Shown one piece after another: positions 1 through 8,142 of a stretch of DNA of 33,167 bases. This stretch comes from Corallococcus terminator (GTDB taxonomy: Bacteria > Myxococcota > Myxococcia > Myxococcales > Myxococcaceae). Location of the stretch: positions 1 through 33,167 of the forward strand of contig NZ_RAVZ01000064.1 of NCBI RefSeq assembly GCF_003611635.1, given 5' to 3'. Below the pieces are notes generated by a model. It searched no databases and was not told the origin of the DNA. It saw only the letters and a program-made list of their open reading frames with translations. Positions within the stretch are counted from its first letter, which is position 1; every line of letters begins with the position of its first letter. Made by a program: the position numbers and the translations under genes.

Positions 1-1251
1 TCCGAGGAGGAAGGCGGACTCGGGGACGACGAGGACTCCTACGAGAAGGAGGCTTCCTTCGGAGGCGCTCCTGGCGCCCCACCCCGACAGTCGGCGGCGC
101 CCTCCAAATCCATGCCTCCCCCGCCCCCAAGGCGTCCGGGAGCCCCCATGGTGGGCGGCCGGGCGGCGTCCGCCCCGCGTGGCGGGAGCGCCACCGGAGA
201 GGTCGCCGTCTCGCGCGAAATGATGAGGAACGAACCCTCGCCCAAGGGGGGCGGTGGGCTGGAGCGCGCCAAGAAGCGCAAGGCCGCCGTGGAATTCGAC
301 GACGCCCCGATGGCGGACCTGTCGATGCCCGAGGAGCAGGAGCACGCCGAGGACCGCCTGGAGCCCGCGGAGGGGTTGCTCGACTACGAATCGCTGACGC
401 TGGCCCCTCCCGGTGTCGCGTATCACCGCGGCCGGCTGCAGCCCCGTCCGGCGCACGTCACCCAGGCGATGCTGGCCCTGTCGGCGGTGCGCGTGCAGGT
501 GGACGTGGTGAGCCTCGTGGCGGTGGCCATGGCCAGCGCCGACGCCGTGAACGTGCTTTCGCCGCCCACCTGGGCCGTGCCTCCGCGTGAATCCGCGCGG
601 CACTTCGATGCGCGCTTCGACGCGGACGCGAGCGCGGACGTGCCGTCCGACGGGGCGTGGCACACGGTGCCCATGTTGACGCTGCCGGTGGAGTTCAAGG
701 CCGAGTACGTGAGCGTGCCCTCCGTGGAGCCGCGCGTCTTTCGCACGGTGCGCCTGGACAATCCGACGCCCCACCCCCTGCTCGCGGGCCCGGTGGACGT
801 GACGCTGGAGGACGAGTTCCTGATGACGTCCCCGCTGCCCACGATGGGGCCGGGGGAGACGCAGCGGCTGGGATTGGGCGTGGAGGAAGCGCTCCAGGTG
901 GCGCGCAACACCCGCTTCGACGAGGCCACGGGCGGCATGTTCGGCAACAGCACGGTGCTCACGCACCATGTGTCGGTGGAGCTGGCCAACCACCTCAACC
1001 GGCCGGTGAACATCTCCGTCTCCGAACGCGTGGGCGCGGTGCCGGAGTCGCAGAAGGACATCAAGGTCGAGGAGACGGAGGTCGCGCCGCCGTGGAACAA
1101 GCCCACGCCCATCCCGGGCGAGGCGGCGGTGGAGGGTGAGCGCGTCTGGCGCGTGAGCATCCCCGCCGGAGAGAAGCGCTCCCTGAAGGCGACGTGGATC
1201 GTGAAGCTGCCCGCCAGCAAGATGCTGCTCGGCGGAAACCGGAGGACGTGA
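1..1251 (+). CDS. DUF4139 domain protein, 5' truncated by window start
   Basis: The frame is open from base 1 to the TGA at 1249-1251, so the start lies outside the window; an internal ATG at 112 is unlikely to be the real start. The visible 416 residues begin with an acidic, then proline/glycine-rich low-complexity stretch (residues 1 to about 90). A beta-rich C-terminal region follows that matches the DUF4139 (mucoidy inhibitor A C-terminal) style, with phrases such as LLAGPVDVTLEDEF and FRTVRLDNPTPHPLLAGP. The same phrase type recurs in the next gene, so the two are probably paralogous over this domain. No membrane segment is visible in this part. The biochemical role of DUF4139 proteins is poorly known, so no activity is assigned. 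The stop overlaps the next start (TGATG), implying translational coupling. Confidence 0.8.
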   Translation, partial: SEEEGGLGDDEDSYEKEASFGGAPGAPPRQSAAPSKSMPPPPPRRPGAPMVGGRAASAPRGGSATGEVAVSREMMRNEPSPKGGGGLERAKKRKAAVEFDDAPMADLSMPEEQEHAEDRLEPAEGLLDYESLTLAPPGVAYHRGRLQPRPAHVTQAMLALSAVRVQVDVVSLVAVAMASADAVNVLSPPTWAVPPRESARHFDARFDADASADVPSDGAWHTVPMLTLPVEFKAEYVSVPSVEPRVFRTVRLDNPTPHPLLAGPVDVTLEDEFLMTSPLPTMGPGETQRLGLGVEEALQVARNTRFDEATGGMFGNSTVLTHHVSVELANHLNRPVNISVSERVGAVPESQKDIKVEETEVAPPWNKPTPIPGEAAVEGERVWRVSIPAGEKRSLKATWIVKLPASKMLLGGNRRT

Positions 1252-2810
1252 TGCGCACTTCCATCTTGTTGCCCCTGGTCAAGGTGACGGTCCTGGAGGA
1301 CCGGGCCCTCATTGAACGCAGTGGAGAGGTGACGCTGCCGCAAGGCGCCACCCGGCTCATCGTGGACGGCCTGCCGGCGGTGGCGGTGGACCGCTCGCTC
1401 CAGGCGAAGCTGACGGGCGGCATGGTGACGCAGGCCGGCCTGCGCCGCTCGATGCGCGCCGTGCTTCCGGAGGCCCTGCGGGAACAGCACTCGGCGCTGG
1501 CCCGCCGTGCCTTCGAACACGAGCAGGCGATGGAGCTGGCCCACGCGGAGGTGCGGCGCCTGGAGGTGAAGCGGGGCCTGATGCAGGCCGCGCGCGCGGA
1601 CGTGCTGCGCGCCATCGCCGAGCGCACCGGCGCAGGCGAGGCGGACCCCGCGCGGTGGAAGGAGCAGCTCGACACGCTTCGCAAGGAGCAGACGGCGACG
1701 GACGACGCGCTCCGGCAGGCGCGGCGCCACGAGGCCCGCCTCCAGCGCCAGCACGAGCAGGAGACCCGCGACATCCTGTCCCGCACGGAGCTGCCGGAGC
1801 CCAAGCTGGACGTGCGCGCGGAGCTGGACGTGAGCCACGCGGCGGGAGGCACGGCGACGCTGACGCTGACGTACCTGGTGCCCTGCGCGGCCTGGCGCCC
1901 GGCCTACCGCGCGGCGCTGCGCTCCACGCCGGAGGCGGCGACGGTGACGGTGGAGTGCGAAGCCGTCGTCTGGCAGAACACGGGTGAGACGTGGAAGGAC
2001 GTGACGCTGGCGTTCTCCACGGCGAGACCCACGCTGGGCGCCACGCCGCCCCGGCTCCAGGACGACTGGCTGTCATTGCGCGACAAGACGGTGCGCGAGA
2101 AGCAGGTGGTGGATGTGTCCATCCGCGAGGAAGCGCTCCAGACGACGGGAGAGGCCGGGGCCACGAAGGCCGCGGATGCGCTGCCCGGCATGGACGACGG
2201 CGGCGAGCCGGTGACGCTGGCGGCGACCCACAAGGCCACGGTTCCTTCGGACGGCGAGGCCCACCGCGTCGCGCTGTTCGTCTTCACCGCCCCGGCGAGT
2301 TCGGAGCTGGTGGCGTGTCCGGAGCAGTCGCCGCTGGTGCACCGGGTGGCGAGGTTCGACAACACCGGGCCGGCGGTGCTGCTCGCGGGGCCCGTGGATC
2401 TGGTGCGTGAAAAGGGCTACGTGGGCCGCGCGCAGTTGAAGTTCTCCGGCCGGGGCGAGCGGGTGAAGCTGGGTTTCGGCAGCGAGGACTCGCTGCGGGT
2501 GTCGCGGCAGGTGGACGTGGGTGAGGACGTCGCGCGCATCACCGGCCGGCGCACGCGCACGCAGCGGGTGAAGCTGTTCGTCTCCAACATGGGCGCGAAG
2601 CCGGCGGACCTCGCGGTGGAGGAGCGCATGCCGGTGTCGGAGGTGGAGGCGGTGGAGGTGGCGTTGCTCAAGGACGCCGCGAAGCCCGCGCCCACGAAGG
2701 TGAGCGAGGAAGGAATCGTGCGCTTCCAGCTCAACCTGCCGCCGCGCTCACGCCAGACGGTGGCCTTCGGCTTCACGGTGTCCAGCGCCGCGAAGGTGTC
2801 GGGCCTGTAG
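1251..2810 (+). CDS. MuiA-like protein (DUF4140 + coiled coil + DUF4139)
   Basis: This 519-residue protein starts at ATG 1251, which overlaps the previous stop by one base and has GGAGG at 1241-1245. The frame opens earlier, but that part lies inside the upstream gene. The N-terminal ~75 residues (LVKVTVLEDRALIERSGEV) match the DUF4140 module found at the front of mucoidy-inhibitor-A proteins. Residues about 75-180 are Glu/Arg/Ala/Gln-rich and look like a coiled coil, and the remainder is the beta-rich DUF4139 module (YLVPCAAWRPAYRA, then LLAGPVDLVREKGYVGRAQLKFSGRGERVKLGFG). No signal peptide is seen, so a cytoplasmic location is inferred. Compared with its neighbour it has the full family architecture. 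The overlap indicates one operon and perhaps a hetero-oligomer. Molecular function is unknown. Confidence 0.85.
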   Translation: MRTSILLPLVKVTVLEDRALIERSGEVTLPQGATRLIVDGLPAVAVDRSLQAKLTGGMVTQAGLRRSMRAVLPEALREQHSALARRAFEHEQAMELAHAEVRRLEVKRGLMQAARADVLRAIAERTGAGEADPARWKEQLDTLRKEQTATDDALRQARRHEARLQRQHEQETRDILSRTELPEPKLDVRAELDVSHAAGGTATLTLTYLVPCAAWRPAYRAALRSTPEAATVTVECEAVVWQNTGETWKDVTLAFSTARPTLGATPPRLQDDWLSLRDKTVREKQVVDVSIREEALQTTGEAGATKAADALPGMDDGGEPVTLAATHKATVPSDGEAHRVALFVFTAPASSELVACPEQSPLVHRVARFDNTGPAVLLAGPVDLVREKGYVGRAQLKFSGRGERVKLGFGSEDSLRVSRQVDVGEDVARITGRRTRTQRVKLFVSNMGAKPADLAVEERMPVSEVEAVEVALLKDAAKPAPTKVSEEGIVRFQLNLPPRSRQTVAFGFTVSSAAKVSGL

Positions 2811-2840
2811 CCACCGCGAGACACGAGGAGCCCGGGAGCC

Positions 2841-3602
2841 ATGCCCTTCGCGACGAAGTCCGGCCGACGCATCCACTTCGAGGTCGAAGGCCAGGGCCCT
2901 CCCCTGCTCCTGTTTCACGGCCTGCTCCAACTGGGTTCGCACTGGACGCTCAAGGGGTACGTGCCCGCGTTGAAGGACACGTACACGGTGGTGACGTTCG
3001 ACTCGCTGGGCCACGGCCAGAGTGACACCCCGCACGAGCCCGGTGCCTACGGGCTTCGGCGCCGCGTGGAGGACGTGCTGTCGGTGCTCGACACGCTGTC
3101 GATTCCCCAGGCGCATGCGTGGGGCTATTCGATGGGGGGCTGGACGGTGTGTGGGCTGGCGGCCTTCGCGCCGGAGCGGCTCGCGTCGTACGTGGTGGGA
3201 GGCTGGGATCCGGTCAACGGCCTGCGCACGGCCTACGCGGCGCTGTCGAAGCTGCTGCCGTCGGAGCCGGAGATGGATTGGTTCCAGGTGTTGCTGACAG
3301 CCGCGCGGCGCGCACCGGAACTTGCGGAGGCCATCGAAGCGGGAGACCTGGAGGCGCTGCGGTGGTGCCTCAAGGCCTGCGAGGACACGACGGGCCTGGA
3401 TGATGCGCTGGTGCGGTCCGCAAGGCCGGGGCTCCTGTACTGCGGAACCCAGGATCCGTACCACGACCCCATGAAGGCCGTGGCGGAGCAGGCCGGAGCG
3501 GACTTCGCGAGCATCGAGCACGCGGACCACGGTGGCGCCTGGGCGAAGGCGGCGAAGGTGTTGCCCCGGGTGCTGCCGTTCCTGGCGTCCGTCAACCGGT
3601 AG
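2841..3602 (+). CDS. alpha/beta hydrolase
   Basis: A 253-residue alpha/beta-hydrolase-fold protein starting at ATG 2841 with GGGAG just upstream, 30 bp after the DUF4139 gene and probably in its operon. The nucleophile elbow is GYSMGG with Ser97. The oxyanion-side HG is in LLLFHGLLQ (about residue 27). The likely acid is in GTQDPYHDP near residue 200, and the catalytic His is in HADHGG (His230). The length and simple core are typical of esterase/haloperoxidase-like members. Nothing indicates the substrate. No signal peptide is visible, so it is probably cytoplasmic. It ends 7 bp from the convergent lipoprotein gene. Confidence 0.9.
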   Translation: MPFATKSGRRIHFEVEGQGPPLLLFHGLLQLGSHWTLKGYVPALKDTYTVVTFDSLGHGQSDTPHEPGAYGLRRRVEDVLSVLDTLSIPQAHAWGYSMGGWTVCGLAAFAPERLASYVVGGWDPVNGLRTAYAALSKLLPSEPEMDWFQVLLTAARRAPELAEAIEAGDLEALRWCLKACEDTTGLDDALVRSARPGLLYCGTQDPYHDPMKAVAEQAGADFASIEHADHGGAWAKAAKVLPRVLPFLASVNR

Positions 3603-3609
3603 GCCCGAC

Positions 3610-4149
3610 TCATGGGGCGGGTTGGAGCGCCACCACCCGGACGTCGAAGTCGTTGCAGGCGGGGTCCTTGCAGATGCCATTGAGCCACGCCTCGCCCTTG
3701 CCAAACATCACCCCCTTGGCATTGACGAAGAGGTCGGCGTAGCGCTGCCCGGTGATGGCCTGCGCGACGGCGGGCGTGACGATGGCGTCGTAGCGAGCGA
3801 TGAATGCCTTGGCATTGGCGATCTTCACCTTCTTGCCGCCGATGCTCGCGGTGAAGGGATACGCGACCATCGCCGAGACGGCACTGGCGTCGTGCGCGGA
3901 TACCGCTCGCTGCAACGAGGCCACCGCCTGTTCGTACTTCGCGGGGTCGCCCAGCACGGTGGTGATGCGGGCGTTGACCTCGGCATGGTCATCCGTCGCG
4001 GCAGGCGTCCCGGAATCGACCGGAGCGGAGGCAGGAGCCTCCACGCGCGGCGCGGCGGGAGCCTCCGTGGATGTCTCCCGCGCGACTGTTGCCGGAGGCT
4101 CGGCACGCTGACAGGCGGTCAGCGACGCGATGACCAGCAATCCTCCCAC
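3610..4149 (-). CDS. small lipoprotein, function unknown
   Basis: A 179-residue protein read leftward from GTG 4149, preceded by AAGGA six bases upstream. The N-terminus is a short hydrophobic stretch ending in a lipobox (SLTAC), so it is probably a lipid-anchored envelope protein. The signal is unusually short and lacks an N-terminal Lys/Arg, so a noncanonical start further upstream cannot be excluded. Residues about 15-45 are an Ala/Pro/Glu-rich linker. The rest (about 50-175) is a compact domain with NARITTVLGDPAKYEQAVASL and a C-terminal pair of cysteines (CKDPACNDFDV) that could form a disulphide. I do not recognise the family. It may be co-transcribed with the monooxygenase upstream, but the 180 bp gap contains a hairpin that argues for a separate unit. 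Confidence 0.7.
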   Translation of the reverse strand: MGGLLVIASLTACQRAEPPATVARETSTEAPAAPRVEAPASAPVDSGTPAATDDHAEVNARITTVLGDPAKYEQAVASLQRAVSAHDASAVSAMVAYPFTASIGGKKVKIANAKAFIARYDAIVTPAVAQAITGQRYADLFVNAKGVMFGKGEAWLNGICKDPACNDFDVRVVALQPAP

Positions 4150-4301
4150 GATGTGTCCTTGCAGCCACGCCCCCGGCCTGGAACTCCTGTCCCTGGCAAT
4201 CCGGGCACGCTACCCGGGCCGACGGGGTGGCTCGGCGTCAGGCCCGACGATTCGCGGTGGAGCGTGGAGTCGTAGCCGCATCGAGCGTTGAGTGATGGAC
4301 G

Positions 4302-4323
4302 GGGCCTGCACCTCGGCAGGTCC
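4302..4323 (-). terminator. hairpin after FAD monooxygenase gene
   Basis: An inverted repeat with arms CCTGC (4305-4309) and GCAGG (4316-4320) extends to about 8 bp with one G-U pair and has a six-base loop. It begins 7 bases after the leftward monooxygenase stop. No clear U-tract follows, so Rho-independent termination is only plausible. Confidence 0.45.
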
Positions 4324-4329
4324 GCCGCA

Positions 4330-5505
4330 TCACCGCGCGGCCATCACCAGGTCCCGGAGCTGCTGCGTGGCCATGCTCGCGGGAATGCGCCGCAGCAGCG
4401 CATCGCGCACGAAGCGGGCGGCACCATTCTCCCATTGGCCCACGCGACCCATCTGCCGTGAGCGCACGACGATCTGGTTGGCGCGCGTCAGCCGACGGGC
4501 CTCGTAGGCACGCAGCGCGTCTTCCACCGCTCCGGGCGCCGCCAGGCACTCCGCCAGCACCACGGCATCCTCGATGGCCTGACAGCCGCCCTGCCCCATG
4601 TTCGGCGTCATCGGGTGCGCTGCGTCGCCCAGCAATGTCACCCGGCCCCGGCTCCAGTGCCGCAGCGGAGGACGGTCGTGGATGTCCGTGCGCAGGACGC
4701 GCTCGGGAGGCGTCACCTCCAGCAGGGCCTTGATGGGGGCATGCCATCCGGCGAAGCGCTCGCGCAGGACGGCGAGTGTCTGTCCCGGAGCATCCTCCGC
4801 TCCAGCCGGAGCATTGAGCGTGGCGTACCAGTACACCTCGCCATGGCCGATGGGCACGATGCCGAAGCGCGCGCCGGGCCCCCAGGATTCGGAAAAGTGC
4901 CCCGGGGAGACGAGGTCCGCGGCCGGGCACACGCCGCGCCAACTGGTGTAGCCGGAGTACCGGGTGGGCTGCTCCCCCCACAGGCCGGTGCGTACGGCGG
5001 AGCGCAAGCCATCCGCGCCCACCAGCACGTCACCGGACACGGAGGTGCCATCGGACAGGGAGGCGGTGACGCGGGCTACGTCGTCCTGGAAGCCTGTCAC
5101 CGCGATCCCCAGACGCACGGAGTCCTCCGGGCCCGCATGGGCATGCAGGACGGACTGGAGGCGGGCCCGGTGCAGCGCCACCATCGGAGCATCCAGTTCC
5201 CGCTGGAGCGCTCCCACGTCCACCCGGGTGAGCGGTGCTCCCTTCATATCGAGCACGACGGACTCCACGGACCGCTCTCCCACGGCCACCACCGCGTCGC
5301 ACAGCCCGATGCGGCGCAGGGCGAGCGAGGCGTTCATCTGCACGATGATGCCCGCGCCCACCTGTCGAAACGCGTCCGCGCGTTCGAGGACCGTGGCGCG
5401 CAGGCCGGCGCGGCGCAGGGCGCAGGCCAGCGTGAGCCCTCCAATGCCAGCCCCCGCGATGAGGACGTGTCGGGCGGAGGGAGACGCGACGGGAGGCGGG
5501 GTCAT
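4330..5505 (-). CDS. FAD-dependent aromatic monooxygenase-like protein
   Basis: A 391-residue flavoprotein monooxygenase of the PHBH/salicylate-hydroxylase superfamily, expected to hydroxylate or epoxidise an organic substrate using NAD(P)H and O2. Evidence: an N-terminal Rossmann dinucleotide motif GAGIGG (residues 18-23) with a following acidic ER end to the second strand (VLERA), the mid-protein DG motif VGADGLRSAVR, and the FAD-ribityl motif GDAAHP at residues 293-298 followed by NMGQGGCQAIEDA. Length is typical of single-component class A enzymes. The start at ATG 5505 has AAAGG upstream. It follows the MBL-fold gene by 31 bp on the same strand, so the two may be co-transcribed. The substrate cannot be told from sequence; alternatives are a UbiH-like or antibiotic-inactivating enzyme. 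Confidence 0.9.
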   Translation of the reverse strand: MTPPPVASPSARHVLIAGAGIGGLTLACALRRAGLRATVLERADAFRQVGAGIIVQMNASLALRRIGLCDAVVAVGERSVESVVLDMKGAPLTRVDVGALQRELDAPMVALHRARLQSVLHAHAGPEDSVRLGIAVTGFQDDVARVTASLSDGTSVSGDVLVGADGLRSAVRTGLWGEQPTRYSGYTSWRGVCPAADLVSPGHFSESWGPGARFGIVPIGHGEVYWYATLNAPAGAEDAPGQTLAVLRERFAGWHAPIKALLEVTPPERVLRTDIHDRPPLRHWSRGRVTLLGDAAHPMTPNMGQGGCQAIEDAVVLAECLAAPGAVEDALRAYEARRLTRANQIVVRSRQMGRVGQWENGAARFVRDALLRRIPASMATQQLRDLVMAAR

Positions 5506-5536
5506 GGCTGCCTTTCAGGAAGGCCCGCGCTGGAGA

Positions 5537-6385
5537 TCAACCGAACCAGCGGCCGGAGTCCGGGGCGAAGATTCGCACACGCTCCAGCAGCGATGCGGGC
5601 AGGCGGGCCTTGAGGGTCGCGTGGACCTGCGCGGGGCTGTAAGCCTGACTGAAATGCATCAGGACCAGGGCCTCGTTCTGGAAGCGGTCGGCCATGGAGG
5701 CGATCTCCTCCAGGTGGATGTGGGCCCGCTCCTGCGCATCGCGCACGGTGCGCTCCGCGTCGATGAACGTGCATTCGAGGATGAGCACGCGGCTGTCGAA
5801 CAGGGATGGCTGGCGCTCCAGCACGTTGGACAGCGTGTCGGTGCAGTAGGCCAGCTCCAGACGTTCGACTTCATCGAAGAGGGGCTCACCGGCCTGGCGA
5901 CGGCGGCCAATCTCCGCCGGGGGCAGCTCGCGGTACTCGGGCTTGAGCTTGGAGACGCGGCGGATGAACTGGTAGCCCAGCGAGGGCACGGGGTGGTGCG
6001 TGCGAAAGGCACGCACCCACAGATCCTGCTGGACCTTGAGGGTGTCACCGGGACGCATGGGGACGGTATGGAGATCCGCCTTCATGCGGTGCAGCCGCCC
6101 CAGCGCCGCGATGGCCTCCTGGACGGGGGCTTCAATCTCCGCGGGGAGATAGACCTGCGGTGGGCCCTTCCCCACCAGCGCACGGATGCCGAGGAGCGAC
6201 CCCAGCGCGCTGGCGTGGTCCGCATGGCCATGGCTCAGGAAGATGCGGTCGGTGCCGGCGAAGGAGCGGATGGGAACGCCAGCATCCAGCAGCACGCCCA
6301 GTTCCGGCACGAGGAGCGACGTGTACACGCCGCCCACGGAGATACCGCGCACGGTATAGGGTCCTGCCTGCACCTCGGTCAGCAT
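5537..6385 (-). CDS. MBL-fold metallo-hydrolase (RNase Z-like)
   Basis: A 282-residue metallo-beta-lactamase-fold protein. The zinc signature HGHADH lies at residues 52-57 (His52, His54, Asp56, His57) after strands carrying LLVPELGVLLDAG. Further metal-binding positions are plausible in FRTHHPVPSLGYQF and in the C-terminal LVLMHFSQAYS. The overall pattern resembles the RNase Z/ElaC and phosphodiesterase branch rather than beta-lactamases, so a phosphodiester substrate is inferred. No signal peptide is present. The start is at ATG 6385 with no obvious Shine-Dalgarno. Only 38 bp separate it from the divergent lipoprotein gene at 6424, so the two promoters must share or overlap this space. It lies 31 bp upstream of the monooxygenase. 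Confidence 0.88.
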   Translation of the reverse strand: MLTEVQAGPYTVRGISVGGVYTSLLVPELGVLLDAGVPIRSFAGTDRIFLSHGHADHASALGSLLGIRALVGKGPPQVYLPAEIEAPVQEAIAALGRLHRMKADLHTVPMRPGDTLKVQQDLWVRAFRTHHPVPSLGYQFIRRVSKLKPEYRELPPAEIGRRRQAGEPLFDEVERLELAYCTDTLSNVLERQPSLFDSRVLILECTFIDAERTVRDAQERAHIHLEEIASMADRFQNEALVLMHFSQAYSPAQVHATLKARLPASLLERVRIFAPDSGRWFG

Positions 6386-6423
6386 GCGGCAAAGCTTATG
6401 CGGACTTCGGAAGGAAGGCGCCC

Positions 6424-7221
6424 GTGCGTTGGAAGCCGCTGTGGACGGTGGGGTTCGTGGCCATCGCGGTGCTGCTCCAGGGCTGCGGGCATGGGCAGGG
6501 GCGGCTCAAGCTCGACTCCGCGACAAGCGCCTGCCGAACCCACCCTTCCTCCTGCGCCCAGGCCGCCGGACAGGAGTCCATCCTCCCCCGGGCCATCCGC
6601 GCCGTGGGGACCGCGGGAGGTTCCGCGGTCGCGGCGGCGAAGCTCCTGGATGAGGCGCTGCTGGACCAGGTCACGGAGGCCATGAAGAAATGCGCGGACA
6701 AGGCCCGGACCGAGGTCATCCTCGAACACTTCGGGACCCGAAGCCCGACCCGGGAAGAGTGCTTGGAAGAGGGCACCGACAAGAAGAGAAAGACCCTCAC
6801 CCGGGCCATGATTCTCGGGGAGGAAATGCATCGCGTCGCCTTGCGCTGTGCCGCTGAGAAGTTGAGTGAACTCCGGCCGGGTGGATTCAGCCTTGAGCCC
6901 ACCTACAAGTATGACCCAGACAGCAAGGAGACGACCTGGTTGTCACCAGATAAAGTGGACATCATTCGGCGCGACGGAAACTTCTTCGAATTGAAAGGGT
7001 CCCTTGTGCCAGACGTCGTCCTCCATGAAGGACACCCAGAACGGGTCCAGGCTGTCTACGACTTCAAATTCCCCTGTATCGACCTCTCTCAACATCCTCG
7101 TTGGCGAGAGTACGCACCTGGGCACCCCTACGAAGGGCGAAACCAGAGCGACATCTATATCGAAGCATTCAAGACCAATGCAGTCTTTCGAGTCTCACCC
7201 TGGTTGGGAGCAGGCTTCTGA
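6424..7221 (+). CDS. lipoprotein with C-terminal PD-(D/E)XK nuclease-like domain (SitA-like toxin candidate)
   Basis: A 265-residue protein starting at GTG 6424 behind AAGGAAGG. A basic, hydrophobic signal ends in lipobox LLQGC (Cys21), so it should be a lipid-anchored envelope protein. Residues about 30-130 are helical (TEAMKKCADKARTEVILEHF). From about residue 150 a compact domain contains SLVPDVV with Asp197 and VYDFKFP with Asp213 and Lys215, giving D-x15-D-x-K. This fits the PD-(D/E)XK nuclease fold, with a conserved-looking Gln in NQSDIYIEAF after it. A lipoprotein with a nuclease tip directly followed by an immunity-type gene is the plan of myxobacterial SitA toxins delivered by TraA/TraB outer-membrane exchange; assignment to that group is inference. 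The tip-coding DNA has lower GC than its flanks. An alternative is a toxin delivered by another secretion system. Confidence 0.75.
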   Translation: MRWKPLWTVGFVAIAVLLQGCGHGQGRLKLDSATSACRTHPSSCAQAAGQESILPRAIRAVGTAGGSAVAAAKLLDEALLDQVTEAMKKCADKARTEVILEHFGTRSPTREECLEEGTDKKRKTLTRAMILGEEMHRVALRCAAEKLSELRPGGFSLEPTYKYDPDSKETTWLSPDKVDIIRRDGNFFELKGSLVPDVVLHEGHPERVQAVYDFKFPCIDLSQHPRWREYAPGHPYEGRNQSDIYIEAFKTNAVFRVSPWLGAGF

Positions 7222-7223
7222 AT

Positions 7224-8120
7224 ATGGAAAACCCACGGATGCAGGTCATCCGAAAAGACAGGGCCTACACACAAGAGAGCATCAGCATCTGCTTCTATTT
7301 CTCCAGATCCACTACGGAGATCTCAGGCCCCGCCACACTGGCATTGCGAAAATTTCTTGAAACAACCGGGAAACAAACCTTCACACACTATGCCCATGAG
7401 GACGGTGAATGGCGGGATCTGGATGCTGCCGAATGGGAGTCTATTCGCGCAAAACTCCTGCGTCCGATCCGCACACATGTTGCGCTCACCGACGACAGGC
7501 CCCACCCCGACAAGTATGAGTTCAATTACGATGGCAAAGACCTGCACAACCAGACGTTTCGGCATTACCCTGGCGCAGTCACAGCCGTTCAATTCATTCT
7601 TCCTACGGCATGGCTGAAAACACATGGCCCGCAACGCATCCGAGATCTAGCACTCACGCTGGCCGCACTGCTTCCCTTCAACTCGGGGCATGTGGGGCTG
7701 TCGGCCACGGGCTTCCTGGATGGAGCGACCATCATGAAGGATCTCGTCCCTCAGTTGCTCCAGCATCCAGGAGTCGACGTCCTGGATCTCCAGCGGACCG
7801 CTTATGAAGTCGGCACCCGCCTGCGCGTCCCCCACTGGATGACCTTCATTGGAGATCCAGCCCTGAGCGAAATGGGAGGCACGGACTTCCTGCGCTCCCA
7901 ACTCCACACGCCCGGCACCACCGTGGAGTCCCTGGACGCGTCCCGGGCCGTCGTCACCCTGGGCCCGGCTCCGGAACCCGGAGGCCCCGACCAGCCTCTG
8001 CCCGCGTACCGGGAGCTGGCCCGCGTCCTGGAGCCCTGGGCCTTCCATCCCCCCAACGGCCCCCCGGGCTTCCCCGCCGCGACCTTCCAGCAGTGGGACC
8101 GCCGATTCCTCGACGACTGA
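7224..8120 (+). CDS. DUF3396 / type VI immunity (TsiV-like) family protein
   Basis: A 298-residue protein starting at ATG 7224, two bases after the toxin-like gene's TGA; upstream in-frame codons lie inside that gene and are rejected. A second ATG at 7239 is a possible alternative. The sequence matches the DUF3396/TsiV style, in phrases such as FILPTAWLKTHGP, LAALLPFNSGHVGLSATGF and VGTRLRVPHWMTFIGDPALSEMGG. No signal peptide is seen, so it should act in the cytoplasm, where an imported nuclease would be active. Tight linkage suggests it neutralises the protein encoded by 6424-7221. No T6SS structural genes are present, so the family name should not be read as proof of T6SS. The first half is about 50% GC, the second half near 78%. 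Confidence 0.8.
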   Translation: MENPRMQVIRKDRAYTQESISICFYFSRSTTEISGPATLALRKFLETTGKQTFTHYAHEDGEWRDLDAAEWESIRAKLLRPIRTHVALTDDRPHPDKYEFNYDGKDLHNQTFRHYPGAVTAVQFILPTAWLKTHGPQRIRDLALTLAALLPFNSGHVGLSATGFLDGATIMKDLVPQLLQHPGVDVLDLQRTAYEVGTRLRVPHWMTFIGDPALSEMGGTDFLRSQLHTPGTTVESLDASRAVVTLGPAPEPGGPDQPLPAYRELARVLEPWAFHPPNGPPGFPAATFQQWDRRFLDD

Positions 8121-8142
8121 ACCGGCGTCCCCACTTCACTCG

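Noticed and set aside
423-1838. Long leftward open frame across both DUF4139 genes
   Set aside because: It spans two well-supported rightward genes and encodes Arg/Ala/Leu-rich sequence without domains; antisense open frames are expected at this GC content.
7224-8120. A type VI secretion locus, suggested by the DUF3396/TsiV family name
   Set aside because: No Hcp, VgrG, PAAR or sheath genes are present in the window; the neighbouring toxin candidate is a lipoprotein, which argues for another route.
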